50,553 nt of DNA from Mycobacterium sp. 852013-50091_SCH5140682 (GTDB lineage: Bacteria > Actinomycetota > Actinomycetes > Mycobacteriales > Mycobacteriaceae), in contig NZ_LZTB01000016.1 in assembly GCF_001665685.1 (NCBI RefSeq), positions 1-50,553 of the forward strand, written 5' to 3'. A program made the translations under genes and the position numbers. Position 1 is the first letter of the stretch. The number at the start of each line of letters is the position of its first letter. The notes beneath the pieces were generated by a model that was not told the origin of the DNA, made no database searches, and was given only the letters and a program-made list of their open reading frames with translations. Below, piece after piece: positions 44,112-50,553 of the stretch.

Positions 44112-44645
44112 TCACGCAGCGAGCAGCATCGCCAAGATCGCGGTGTCCGGATGGCTGATCGGGTCGACGCCGACGCGGCTCACCATCGACGTGACTGTGC
44201 CGTCGGCCTCGGCCTCGACCCATGCGGCGCGGTGATCGAGGCCCAGATACGGCAGCCCGGGCAGCAGCACGCAGCCGGAGGCGGCGCCCGTGCACTCGGG
44301 CAGCGAAGGCGTGGTCTCGGAAGGCGGATGCAGCATCAGCAGGGCGGGCGGTTGATGGTCGGCGAAATAGCCTGGCGGCAGCGCAGACTCGCCGACCACG
44401 GGGCCCTCGGCGATCACCAGCCCGACCGTGCCGGGCTGAGGTTGGTCGGGAAGTTCCTCGCGAACCCCGAAAATCGTTGTGGTGGAGAGTAATCCGGGCA
44501 GCGATGCGACCCGGACAGTGACGATGAGCAGCTGTGCCCACTCCTTGGTGGTGTCAGGCCACCGGCCGGACACCACGAATCCCTTGAGGGACCCACCGGA
44601 ATGAAACGGAGCGATCTCGATCGCCCGAGAAGATCCCGAATCCAT
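44112..44645 (-). CDS. Conserved hypothetical protein (Rv3847-like)
   Basis: A 177-residue soluble protein matching the length and position of Rv3847, next to sodA. Visible blocks: FHSGGSLKGFVVSGRWPDTT, LIVTVRVASLPGLLSTTTIF, PGTVGLVIAEGPVVGESALP and HPDTAILAMLLAA at the end. No catalytic motif or membrane helix is seen. ATG 44645 has GGAGG five bases upstream. It lies downstream of sodA on the same strand but is separated from it by a strong hairpin (44767-44805). Function unknown. Confidence 0.8.
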   Translation of the reverse strand: MDSGSSRAIEIAPFHSGGSLKGFVVSGRWPDTTKEWAQLLIVTVRVASLPGLLSTTTIFGVREELPDQPQPGTVGLVIAEGPVVGESALPPGYFADHQPPALLMLHPPSETTPSLPECTGAASGCVLLPGLPYLGLDHRAAWVEAEADGTVTSMVSRVGVDPISHPDTAILAMLLAA

Positions 44646-44766
44646 TTCGCCTCCAGGACATAGGAGTTGGGTGCCGGCACCTTTCTGTTCGCTACACGGT
44701 CATTTCAGCATGCGACAGGTACGTGGGTCGTGCAAGCGGAAACGGAGCACGCCAGGTCTCAATACG

Positions 44767-44805
44767 AGAACGGGGCGTCGCGCAAACTGCGCGACGCCCC
44801 GTTCT
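44767..44805 (-). terminator. Terminator hairpin of sodA
   Basis: An 18-bp perfect stem (44767-44784 with 44788-44805) closed by the three-base loop AAC lies 40 bases beyond the sodA stop codon on the minus strand. No long U-tract follows. Its strength suggests it separates sodA from the Rv3847-like gene. Confidence 0.85.
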
Positions 44806-44845
44806 GGAGAAGATCGAATCGACCCTCGGATCGGATGCGACCGGA

Positions 44846-45469
44846 TCAGCCGAAGATCAGACCGTTCGCCTTCGACGTCGCGGCGGCGTACCGGTTCTGG
44901 ACGTCCTCCCAGTTGACGACGTTCCAGAAGGCCTTCACGTAGTCGGCCTTGACGTTCTTGTACTGCAGGTAGAAGGCGTGCTCCCACATGTCCACCTGGA
45001 GCAGCGGGATGATGCCGAGCGGCACGTTGGCCTGCTGGTCGTAGAGCTGGAAGGTCAGCAGCCGGTCGCCGAGGCTGTCGTAACCCAGCACCGCCCAGCC
45101 CGAGCCCTGCAGGCCGTTGGCGGCTGCGGTGAACTGAGCCTGGAACTTGTCGAACGACCCGAACTGGTCGTCGATGGCCGCGGCCAGATCACCGGTCGGC
45201 TTGTCGCCACCGTTCGGCGACAGGTTCTTCCACCAGATCGAGTGGTTGACATGGCCGCCGAGGTGGAAAGCCAGGTTCTTCTCGTTGAGGAAGATGGCGG
45301 CGTGATCGCCGTTGGCGCGGGCTTCCTCAAGCTTGGCGACTGCGTCGTTGACACCCTTGACGTAGGCCGCGTGGTGTTTGCTGTGGTGCAGCTCGTTGAT
45401 CTGTCCGGAGATATGCGGCTCGAGCGCGCCGTAGTCGTAATCCAGGTCGGGCAGAGTGTATTCAGCCAC
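44846..45469 (-). CDS. sodA: Superoxide dismutase SodA, predicted manganese type
   Basis: A 207-residue Fe/Mn superoxide dismutase. Metal ligands are in [22 protein letters not shown] and [11 protein letters not shown]. In [10 protein letters not shown] the residue at position 145 is Gln; the M. tuberculosis iron enzyme has His there, and Gln is the state of the M. smegmatis manganese enzyme, so Mn is predicted. It removes superoxide; there is no signal peptide although mycobacterial SodA is found outside cells. GTG 45469 has AGGAAGGA upstream. A perfect palindrome TTGATCGATCAA lies in its leader. Confidence 0.97.
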   Translation of the reverse strand: MAEYTLPDLDYDYGALEPHISGQINELHHSKHHAAYVKGVNDAVAKLEEARANGDHAAIFLNEKNLAFHLGGHVNHSIWWKNLSPNGGDKPTGDLAAAIDDQFGSFDKFQAQFTAAANGLQGSGWAVLGYDSLGDRLLTFQLYDQQANVPLGIIPLLQVDMWEHAFYLQYKNVKADYVKAFWNVVNWEDVQNRYAAATSKANGLIFG

Positions 45470-45485
45470 GTGATTCCTTCCTCAG

Positions 45486-45497
45486 TTGATCGATCAA
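45486..45497. promoter_or_regulatory. Perfect 12-bp palindrome in the sodA leader
   Basis: TTGATCGATCAA is centred 22 bases upstream of the sodA GTG. It could be an operator or a small mRNA stem overlapping the approach to the ribosome-binding site. No known regulator is assigned by its sequence. Confidence 0.45.
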
Positions 45498-45596
45498 GTA
45501 AGGCGTCCACAAGATCGCCGTCCACCTTGCTTCATCACAAGGTGCATCGCAACGACGTGTGGTGCCCCCCACACCTATACCTGATGGCTGAGAAGG

Positions 45597-45755
45597 TCAG
45601 ATCCAGACGATCAGCGCCAGGATGCCGAGCAGGATCAGCGCGATAGCGCCCGCCCGGACGAACGACACCAGCTGATTGCGCGTATGCAGATAGCCGGATG
45701 TATGCCACTCGGAATGCGGTACGGCCCCCCCGGGCCCCATCGGATGTGACGCCAT
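45597..45755 (-). CDS. Small single-span membrane protein of 52 residues
   Basis: ATG 45755 opens MASHPMGPGGAVPHSEWHTS, then YLHTRNQLVSFVRAG, then the hydrophobic helix AIALILLGILALIVWI and TGA. AGGAG lies seven bases upstream of the ATG. The N-terminal half is soluble and His-containing; the C-terminal half spans the membrane and ends immediately. It lies 127 bases upstream of sodA on the same strand. Good ribosome-binding site and a clean helix argue for a real gene. I do not recognise the family. Confidence 0.72.
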   Translation of the reverse strand: MASHPMGPGGAVPHSEWHTSGYLHTRNQLVSFVRAGAIALILLGILALIVWI

Positions 45756-46296
45756 CAGACGCTCCTGACCTGCACGATCAATGTTTGCCCCCAGTGAGTT
45801 CTGTCACAACAGCTGGTGTGACGCCGATCATAGACCCTGGAGCTGCCAGGCAAAAATCGACCAAGGCCGACGGCAAACCCGGGTCACCGCCCGGTTCGGC
45901 AGGTATGCCAGGTCAACCCGACTATCGGACGGGTCGCAGCCGTGCGGCCGGGAGGGCCGGCGGTGTGGCTGCCGCGACGGCACGTCAACGAGAAATCAGT
46001 TTGATTCAAACCCGCCGCGGGAACCCCGTGAGGGCACCCGCGCGTGCGCCACTTCGTGACGCCCGGTCGGCCGAACAATTCATTCGCTCGAACCCTGGGC
46101 GGCTGTTGATTGACTGCCACACGAACACAGGGTTATCCACATTGTTGATCAGCATGTGCACAGCTAAACCATGTTGTTCGGGTCCGCCAGGGGCGTCGGC
46201 CTGTGGATAGACCTGTGGAAACTGTGGATAGTTTCGAATTGCTAAACCCGCGGTCCACCCGGGTGCCGGGTGCACCGTGCCAATCCGCGTGCAAGC
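45756..46296. promoter_or_regulatory. 540-base gene-free divergent region
   Basis: The gap between the small membrane protein and the rhodanese gene contains an outward-facing inverted repeat GTCACA-N8-TGTGAC (45803-45822) near the left gene. Its right half carries a cluster of four DnaA-like 9-mers (46133-46231), listed separately. The stretch 45830-46120 has open frames but no recognisable product. I could not identify a confident promoter for the rhodanese gene. Confidence 0.5.
46133..46231. promoter_or_regulatory. Cluster of four DnaA-box-like 9-mers
   Basis: TTATCCACA, the canonical DnaA box, lies at 46133-46141 on the plus strand. Three further boxes in the opposite orientation lie at 46202-46210 (TGTGGATAG), 46214-46222 (TGTGGAAAC) and 46223-46231 (TGTGGATAG), with gaps of three and zero bases. 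TGTGCACA at 46155-46162 is a partial match. The chromosomal origin of mycobacteria lies at dnaA-dnaN, which is not here, so this is a secondary DnaA-binding site if it functions at all. Confidence 0.6.
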
Positions 46297-46647
46297 ATGG
46301 ACGGCATGGACGACGTTGAGGTCGGGCAGGCCGATATCGCCGCTGTTCCGACGGTTTTCGGCGACACGGTGGTGCTGCTCGATGTGCGCGAGGACGACGA
46401 GTGGCAGCGTGGCCACGCAGCGGGAGCCCAGCACATCCCCATGGGCGATGTGCCGGCGCGGATGGCCGAGATCGATCCTGATGCCGAGCTTTTCGTGGTG
46501 TGCCACGCCGGTGGACGGTCGCTGCGCGTCGCCAACTATCTCGCGCGCAACGGATACACCCCGACCAACGTGGACGGCGGAATGCTGGCCTGGGTGGGGG
46601 CGGGTCGGCCCGTCATCACCGACGACGGCAGCCCCGGCAGCGTGTGA
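46297..46647 (+). CDS. Rhodanese-like sulfurtransferase, single domain
   Basis: About 116 residues. The rhodanese fold shows VVLLDVREDDEWQRGHAAGA, HIPMGDVPARM and the active-site loop VVCHAGGRSLRVANYL with the catalytic Cys, then NVDGGMLAW. It transfers sulfane sulfur to cyanide or thiols in the cytosol. Start ATG 46297 or ATG 46306; no strong ribosome-binding site for either. It lies 34 bases before the DUF4328 gene in the same direction. Confidence 0.9.
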   Translation: MDGMDDVEVGQADIAAVPTVFGDTVVLLDVREDDEWQRGHAAGAQHIPMGDVPARMAEIDPDAELFVVCHAGGRSLRVANYLARNGYTPTNVDGGMLAWVGAGRPVITDDGSPGSV

Positions 46648-46681
46648 GCGACCGCTCCGCAACCGTCGCTAGGCTGGTCCG

Positions 46682-47818
46682 ATGATCCAGGTGTGTTCGC
46701 AGTGCGGAACGCGCTGGAACGTGCGTGACCGGCAACGGTCGTGGTGCCCGCGGTGTGGTGGCACGCTGCTCGCGCCGTCCGCGCCGCAGTGGTCGCCCCA
46801 GCAGGGCGGCGCCCCGCTGCCGCCGCCCCCGTCCGCACCTGCGCCGCAAGCGCCTCCGCGGCCGTCGCAGCAGCCCGCACGGCCGCCCACCGGACGTCCG
46901 CCGCAGGCGGGGACGCCGCGGTTGGCGCCCGGCTACCGCTGGGTCGCGCTGCGGCCGGGCGCCCCGCCCCGCCGCCGGATCCGGCGCGGCCCACTGGGGC
47001 CGACCCCGCGCTATCCCGTCATCCCGCGCTGGGGACTGCAACAGCAGTTCGACGTCGCCGCCGAGGAAGATGGCCGCGAACGTGAAGCACCCGCGCCGGC
47101 AACGGTGCGCACCATGCTCGTCGTCACCATGGTGGCGCTCGGTGTCGCGGCGTTCGCCCATGTGCTGCGTTACGGGCTCATGCTGATCAACCGCAGCGTG
47201 CTGCTGCATCCGCTCATCGCCGATGCGGCCGTCGCGTTCGGCGTGGTGGCGAGCCTGGTGGCGCTCGTGATCCTCGTCATCACCGCGGTGATCCTCATCA
47301 AGTGGCTCATCGCCCGGCGGGCCGAGGCGTACGCCGAACGCGGGCAGCCCGACCCGCGCTCCGCCGCGGAGATGTGGCTGATGTCGCTGATACCCGGGGT
47401 CAATGTGCTGTTCACGCCGGTGTACGTGCTCGAGCTGGCGACCCTGGAGGCACGCCTGTCCCGGCTCAGGCGTCCCGTCGTGGTGTGGTGGATCATCTGG
47501 GCGCTCAGCGCGATCGTCGCGGTGTGGTCGGTGGTCAGCACCGTCGTCGTCACGTTCTTCGCCAACACCACGCAGCACCTCGCCGACAACAACGTGACGG
47601 TCGCCATCGGGTATCTCCTGGCCCTGGCCACGGTGTTGCTGGTCTCGCGGGTGTACCTCGGCTTCGAGGGCACGCCTGCCGAACGGCACAGCCACCGCTG
47701 GGTCGTGGTCGAGGCGGAATCGGGCCGTCCGGCGCAACCCGCCGACTCGGAGGATGAGCCCGATTCGGCGGTTCCGGTTGAGAGCCAAGGGCAGAACCCG
47801 GCAGCATTAGCGGTATGA
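46682..47818 (+). CDS. DUF4328 membrane protein with N-terminal zinc ribbon (Rv3843c-like)
   Basis: A 378-residue protein. Residues 1-30 contain two Cys pairs (CSQCGTRWNV and CPRCGG), a zinc ribbon. A Pro-rich linker spans about 35-80. The membrane part (about 140-330) has six hydrophobic segments, and AEMWLMSLIPGVNVLFTPVY followed by VVWWIIWALSAIVAVWSVVS is typical of DUF4328. TAGGCT (46670-46675) is six bases before ATG 46682 with no Shine-Dalgarno sequence, hence probably leaderless. It overlaps glpQ1 by ATGA. The synteny partner is Rv3843c. Function unknown. Confidence 0.87.
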   Translation: MIQVCSQCGTRWNVRDRQRSWCPRCGGTLLAPSAPQWSPQQGGAPLPPPPSAPAPQAPPRPSQQPARPPTGRPPQAGTPRLAPGYRWVALRPGAPPRRRIRRGPLGPTPRYPVIPRWGLQQQFDVAAEEDGREREAPAPATVRTMLVVTMVALGVAAFAHVLRYGLMLINRSVLLHPLIADAAVAFGVVASLVALVILVITAVILIKWLIARRAEAYAERGQPDPRSAAEMWLMSLIPGVNVLFTPVYVLELATLEARLSRLRRPVVVWWIIWALSAIVAVWSVVSTVVVTFFANTTQHLADNNVTVAIGYLLALATVLLVSRVYLGFEGTPAERHSHRWVVVEAESGRPAQPADSEDEPDSAVPVESQGQNPAALAV

Positions 47819-48678
47819 ACGCGGGCGAAGCCGCTGCCGACGAGTCAGCGACACCGGGTCCATCTCATCCGTTCGTGGTGGCGCATCGCGGGGCATCCGC
47901 GGACCGGCCCGAACACACCATTGCCGCCTACGATCTGGCGTTGCGCGAGGGAGCCGACGGCGTCGAGTGCGATGTCCGCCTCACCCGCGACGGGCATCTG
48001 GTGTGTGTGCACGACCGGCGGGTAGACCGCACGTCGACGGGTACCGGGCTGGTCAGCGAGATGACGCTCGCGGAGCTGCGTGACCTCGACTACGGGTCGT
48101 GGCATGCAAGCAAGGACGCCGAGGGCGGTCAGGGCGACACCGGGCTGCTGACCCTGGATGCGCTGGTCTCGATGGTGCTGGACTGGAACCGGCCGGTGAA
48201 GCTGTTCATCGAGACCAAGCACCCGGTGCGCTACGGAGCGTTGGTCGAGAACAAGGTGCTGGCTCTCTTGCACCGCTACGGCATCGCTTCACCCGCGTCG
48301 GCGGATCTGTCCCGGGCGGTGGTGATGTCGTTCTCCGCGGCCGCGGTGTGGCGGATCCGGCGCGCGGCGCCGATGCTGCCGACTGTGTTGCTGGGGGAGA
48401 CGTCGCGCTACCTGGGCGGAAGTGCGGCGACGACGGTCGGCGCCACGGCCGTCGGGCCGTCCATCACGACGCTGCGGGAGCATCCCGAACTGGTCGACCG
48501 GGCAGCGGCGCAGGGGCGCGCGCTGTACTGCTGGACCGTCGACCACTACGAGGACGTGAACTTCTGCCGGGACATCGGGGTGGCCTGGGTGGCCACCAAC
48601 CATCCCGGCCGCACCAAGGACTGGCTGCAGAACGGCCTGACCGGTGCGGGCGGGACTGGCGGGGCGTCGAGCTCTTAG
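47815..48678 (+). CDS. glpQ1: Glycerophosphodiester phosphodiesterase GlpQ1
   Basis: A 287-residue GDPD enzyme. The catalytic N-terminal motif is VAHRGASADRPEHTIAAYDL, metal ligands are in GADGVECDVRLTRDGHLVCV, followed by HDRRVDRT; KLFIETKHPV gives the later Glu and Lys. It cleaves glycerophosphodiesters into glycerol 3-phosphate and an alcohol, recycling phospholipid head groups. No signal peptide is seen. It overlaps the DUF4328 gene by four bases (coupled) and shares TTAG (48675-48678) with the convergent bfrB stop. It corresponds to Rv3842c. Confidence 0.95.
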   Translation: MNAGEAAADESATPGPSHPFVVAHRGASADRPEHTIAAYDLALREGADGVECDVRLTRDGHLVCVHDRRVDRTSTGTGLVSEMTLAELRDLDYGSWHASKDAEGGQGDTGLLTLDALVSMVLDWNRPVKLFIETKHPVRYGALVENKVLALLHRYGIASPASADLSRAVVMSFSAAAVWRIRRAAPMLPTVLLGETSRYLGGSAATTVGATAVGPSITTLREHPELVDRAAAQGRALYCWTVDHYEDVNFCRDIGVAWVATNHPGRTKDWLQNGLTGAGGTGGASSS

Positions 48679-49223
48679 ATGTTGCCGCCGGCGGCCTTCG
48701 GCGCGGACGGGTCCGCGCCTGCCGCGGCAGCGAGCTCGCGGGCGACGAAGTCCTCCAGGTGGAACAGGTTGTCACCGGCGCGCTCGGCGATGCGGACCAG
48801 CGTCGACATCGAGGCCACCTCTTCCACCTGCTCCTTGAGGAACCATTGCATGAACTGCTCGCCGAGGTAGTCACCCTCTTCGCGGGCCACGCTGGCAAGT
48901 CGGCTGATCTGCTCGGTGACCGTGCGCTCCTGCTTGAGTGAGAGCATCAGCGCGTCGCGGGGCTCGTCGAACTGGTTGCACACCGCGTCGATGCCGGGGA
49001 TCTCGACCTCGATGTCCCGGTCGAGCAGGTACTGCACCAGCATCATCGCGTGGTTGCGCTCTTCGAGCGACTGGTTGTAGAAGTGCTTGGCGAGCTGCGG
49101 GAGATCGGCGCCGTCGAAATACACGGCGATCGCGATGTATTGCTGCGAAGCCGTGAATTCGTTTCGAATTTGATCCTGCACAAGGGCGTGGAATTTCGTG
49201 TCGATTGCGCCGGTAACCGTCAT
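48675..49223 (-). CDS. bfrB: Ferritin BfrB
   Basis: A 182-residue ferritin without heme-binding Met features. The ferroxidase-centre residues sit in HALVQDQIRNEFTASQQYIA, FYNQSLEERNHAMMLVQYLL and EEGDYLGEQFMQWFLKEQVE. It stores iron as a 24-mer cage. It corresponds to Rv3841. ATG 49223 has no Shine-Dalgarno sequence; TATATC lies nine bases upstream with CTGACA 16 bp further up, suggesting a very short leader. Two IdeR-like boxes lie upstream (49277-49295 and 49347-49365), consistent with iron-dependent activation known for mycobacterial bfrB. Confidence 0.96.
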   Translation of the reverse strand: MTVTGAIDTKFHALVQDQIRNEFTASQQYIAIAVYFDGADLPQLAKHFYNQSLEERNHAMMLVQYLLDRDIEVEIPGIDAVCNQFDEPRDALMLSLKQERTVTEQISRLASVAREEGDYLGEQFMQWFLKEQVEEVASMSTLVRIAERAGDNLFHLEDFVARELAAAAGADPSAPKAAGGNI

Positions 49224-49276
49224 GGCAGCGAGGATATAGCAGGTCAGAAGGCATTGTCAGCGAAGGCCAGCCTCAT

Positions 49277-49295
49277 TGAGGTCAGCATTGCCTAA
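49277..49295. promoter_or_regulatory. IdeR box 1 upstream of bfrB
   Basis: TGAGGTCAGCATTGCCTAA matches the 19-bp IdeR consensus (TTAGGTTAGSCTAACCTAA) at about 13 positions. It lies 54 bases upstream of the bfrB start, in the place where IdeR activates rather than represses. Confidence 0.65.
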
Positions 49296-49346
49296 CCCGT
49301 GTGACGACGCTTACATGTGGCGGTTCGAATTTGCTGTGCGTCGAGT

Positions 49347-49365
49347 TTAGCTTTGGCTAACCTTT
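49347..49365. promoter_or_regulatory. IdeR box 2 upstream of bfrB, overlapping the end of the LCP gene
   Basis: TTAGCTTTGGCTAACCTTT matches the 19-bp IdeR consensus at about 15 positions. It lies about 124 bases upstream of bfrB, 70 bp (close to seven helical turns) beyond box 1, and covers the last codons and stop of the LCP gene. Tandem IdeR sites are the known arrangement for bfrB activation in M. tuberculosis. Confidence 0.72.
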
Positions 49366-50424
49366 TGGTTCGTTGACGTTGAGGGTGTCGGCGGGCGGCG
49401 GCGAATCGGATGCCAAAGCGTCGAACAAACGGCTCGCGGCGTCGTGATCCCACACCACTACCGAACCGGCGTCGCCTGCGCTGAAATCGCCGATGGGCAC
49501 CGTGGTGGTCACCGGGTCACCGTGTAATGCCCAGCCCAGCCGCGCCAGATCCCACACGTGCGCGTCCTGGTCGACAGTGACCGTGTTGGCGGCCGCATGT
49601 GCCATCGGTGCCCAGCGCAGAGGATTGAGCAGCACACCCGGGCTACTCGCGCGATGCAGTAGCGCTGACATGAACTGTCGCTGATGGACCATGCGGTCGA
49701 GGTCCGCGCGGGGCGTGGCGCGGGACCGGACGAAGCCCAGCGCGTTGCGGCCGTCGAGCTGCTGGCAGCCCGCGGGCAGATCGATGCCGGCCAGCGGGTC
49801 GCTGATCGGCTCGGCGGGACAGACGGTGACGCCACCGACGGCGTCGACCAGATCCGCGAACCCGCCGAAGCCGATCTCGGCATAGTGATCCAGATGCAGC
49901 CCGGTCGCCGACTCCACGGTCTGTGCCAGCAGCGGCGCGCCACCCAGCGAGAACGCGGCGTTGATCTTGTCCTTGCCGTTGTCGGGTATCGGGACGTACG
50001 AGTCGCGGGGAATGCTGACCATGGTCGGCGGCGTGCTCGAGCCCAGTGCCGGGATGTGCACCAGCAGGATGGTGTCGGTGCGGCCGTTGCCGATGTCGCC
50101 GCCGGTGGCGAGGGCGGCCTGCTGTTCGGGCGTGAGGTCCTGGCGGCTGTCGGAGCCCACCAAAAGCCAGTTGGTGCCGCGGCCCGGCGCCGGACGGTCG
50201 GTGTAGGCCGTGAACGCCGGGATGCGGTGCAGTGACGTGTCGATCCACACGCCGCAGCCGACCACGGCCAGGACGCCGACCAGCAGCAGCGCCAGCAGGA
50301 TCTTGCCCCAGTGCCGTTTGCGGCGGCGCTTGGGCGCGGCGGGCGGCGGCGGTGCCGCCCCAGGTAGGCGAGGCGGCGGTGCCGCCCCGGATGGGCGAGG
50401 CGGCGGTGCCGCCCCGGTGGGTGG
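49357..50424 (-). CDS. LytR-CpsA-Psr (LCP) family cell-wall ligase, 5' end missing
   Basis: At least 355 residues remain. A Pro/Ala-rich cytosolic N-terminus made of GAAPPPR-type repeats is cut by the contig end, followed by KRRRKRHWGK, a membrane helix (ILLALLLVGVLAVVGCGVWI) and the extracytoplasmic LCP domain. Family residues appear in LLVGSDSRQDL, GRTDTILLVHIP, VSIPRDSYVPIP and KINAAFSLGG. LCP proteins join arabinogalactan to peptidoglycan in mycobacteria. The residues MYKRQ that precede the frame come from adapter and are not part of the protein. It lies upstream of bfrB on the same strand. Confidence 0.9.
   Translation of the reverse strand, partial: PPTGAAPPPRPSGAAPPPRLPGAAPPPPAAPKRRRKRHWGKILLALLLVGVLAVVGCGVWIDTSLHRIPAFTAYTDRPAPGRGTNWLLVGSDSRQDLTPEQQAALATGGDIGNGRTDTILLVHIPALGSSTPPTMVSIPRDSYVPIPDNGKDKINAAFSLGGAPLLAQTVESATGLHLDHYAEIGFGGFADLVDAVGGVTVCPAEPISDPLAGIDLPAGCQQLDGRNALGFVRSRATPRADLDRMVHQRQFMSALLHRASSPGVLLNPLRWAPMAHAAANTVTVDQDAHVWDLARLGWALHGDPVTTTVPIGDFSAGDAGSVVVWDHDAASRLFDALASDSPPPADTLNVNEPKG
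50345..50424. repeat. 27-bp tandem repeats encoding the Pro/Ala-rich LCP N-terminus
   Basis: GGCGGCGGTGCCGCCCC recurs about every 27 bp (near 50345, 50372 and 50399). The unit encodes the nine-residue repeat GAAPPPR-x-x. The contig stops inside this array, which probably explains the assembly break. Confidence 0.75.
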
Positions 50425-50466
50425 CTGTCTCTTATACACATCTCCGAGCCCACGAGACTACGCTGC
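50425..50466. other. Nextera read-through adapter and i7 index
   Basis: CTGTCTCTTATACACATCT (50425-50443) is the Tn5 mosaic end and CCGAGCCCACGAGAC (50444-50458) the read adapter, followed by the eight-base index TACGCTGC (50459-50466), which I recall as Nextera XT index N721. None of it is genome. Confidence 0.97.

Positions 50467-50553
<87 letters not shown>

Noticed and set aside
45803..45822. CRP-like inverted repeat GTCACA-N8-TGTGAC
   Set aside because: The half-sites face outward compared with the CRP consensus TGTGA-N6-TCACA, so it is not a CRP site; kept only as an unexplained repeat.

Overview
The window is high-GC actinobacterial DNA that I read as a fast-growing mycobacterium of the Mycolicibacterium smegmatis group. 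EspR, EthR, EthA, GltB/GltD, BfrB, SodA and a lysine-rich Hns protein are all recognisable, and gene order from bfrB to gltB follows (inverted) the order I recall for M. tuberculosis Rv3841-Rv3859c. SodA resembles the M. smegmatis enzyme very closely. There is no tRNA, rRNA, IS element, prophage or CRISPR array. Both contig ends carry Nextera transposase adapter sequence (1-18 and 50425 onward, followed by an index and poly-G), and the first ~90 bases contain a small inverted chimera, so the real genomic sequence is about 84-50424.

Layout. (1) 84-5008: a split TetR gene, then a divergent TetR/CYP138 pair, msrA, a small exported protein, and a SnoaL-like/3beta-HSD-like operon under a KstR-type palindrome; this matches Rv0135c-Rv0139. 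(2) 5073-12209: housekeeping and accessory enzymes (PPM-type methyltransferase, amine oxidoreductase, SRPBCC, aldo/keto reductase, DUF427, AlkA-like glycosylase, a metallo-hydrolase with a MerR-type promoter, thioesterase). (3) 12241-14351: a CPH-class copper P-type ATPase whose start is overlapped by a 23-bp palindromic copper-type operator. (4) 14352-22163: glutamate synthase gltBD and a GT87 mannosyltransferase. (5) 22216-31066: cynR-cynS, patatin, a 46-codon ORF, LLM oxidoreductase, gabD1, SulP transporter, HhH-PHP protein, small membrane proteins. (6) 31063-39789: dinB3 with a LexA box, ethR/ethA, rraA, a TipAL-type MerR gene, hns, and a minus-strand run that contains copD-copC-ycnI. (7) 40001-42909: a three-gene accessory module (mucin-like exported protein, ImmA/IrrE peptidase, MAB_1171c/DUF6545 membrane protein) wedged between the conserved Rv3850-like gene and espR. 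(8) 43012-50424: espR, an Rv3847-like gene, sodA, a small membrane protein, a four-member DnaA-box cluster, rhodanese, a DUF4328 protein, glpQ1, bfrB with two IdeR boxes, and a truncated LCP-family gene.

Common themes. Copper handling occurs twice (ATPase; YcnI-CopC-CopD). Iron and redox functions cluster near the right end (BfrB, SodA) and MsrA near the left. At least twelve genes have a TANNNT-like -10 six or seven bases before the start codon and no Shine-Dalgarno sequence, so they are probably leaderless. Many start regions carry readable operators: twin TetR sites, KstR-like, MerR-type (two), copper, LexA, EthR and IdeR. These operators, the DnaA-box cluster and the 40001-42909 module are the most rewarding places to look.
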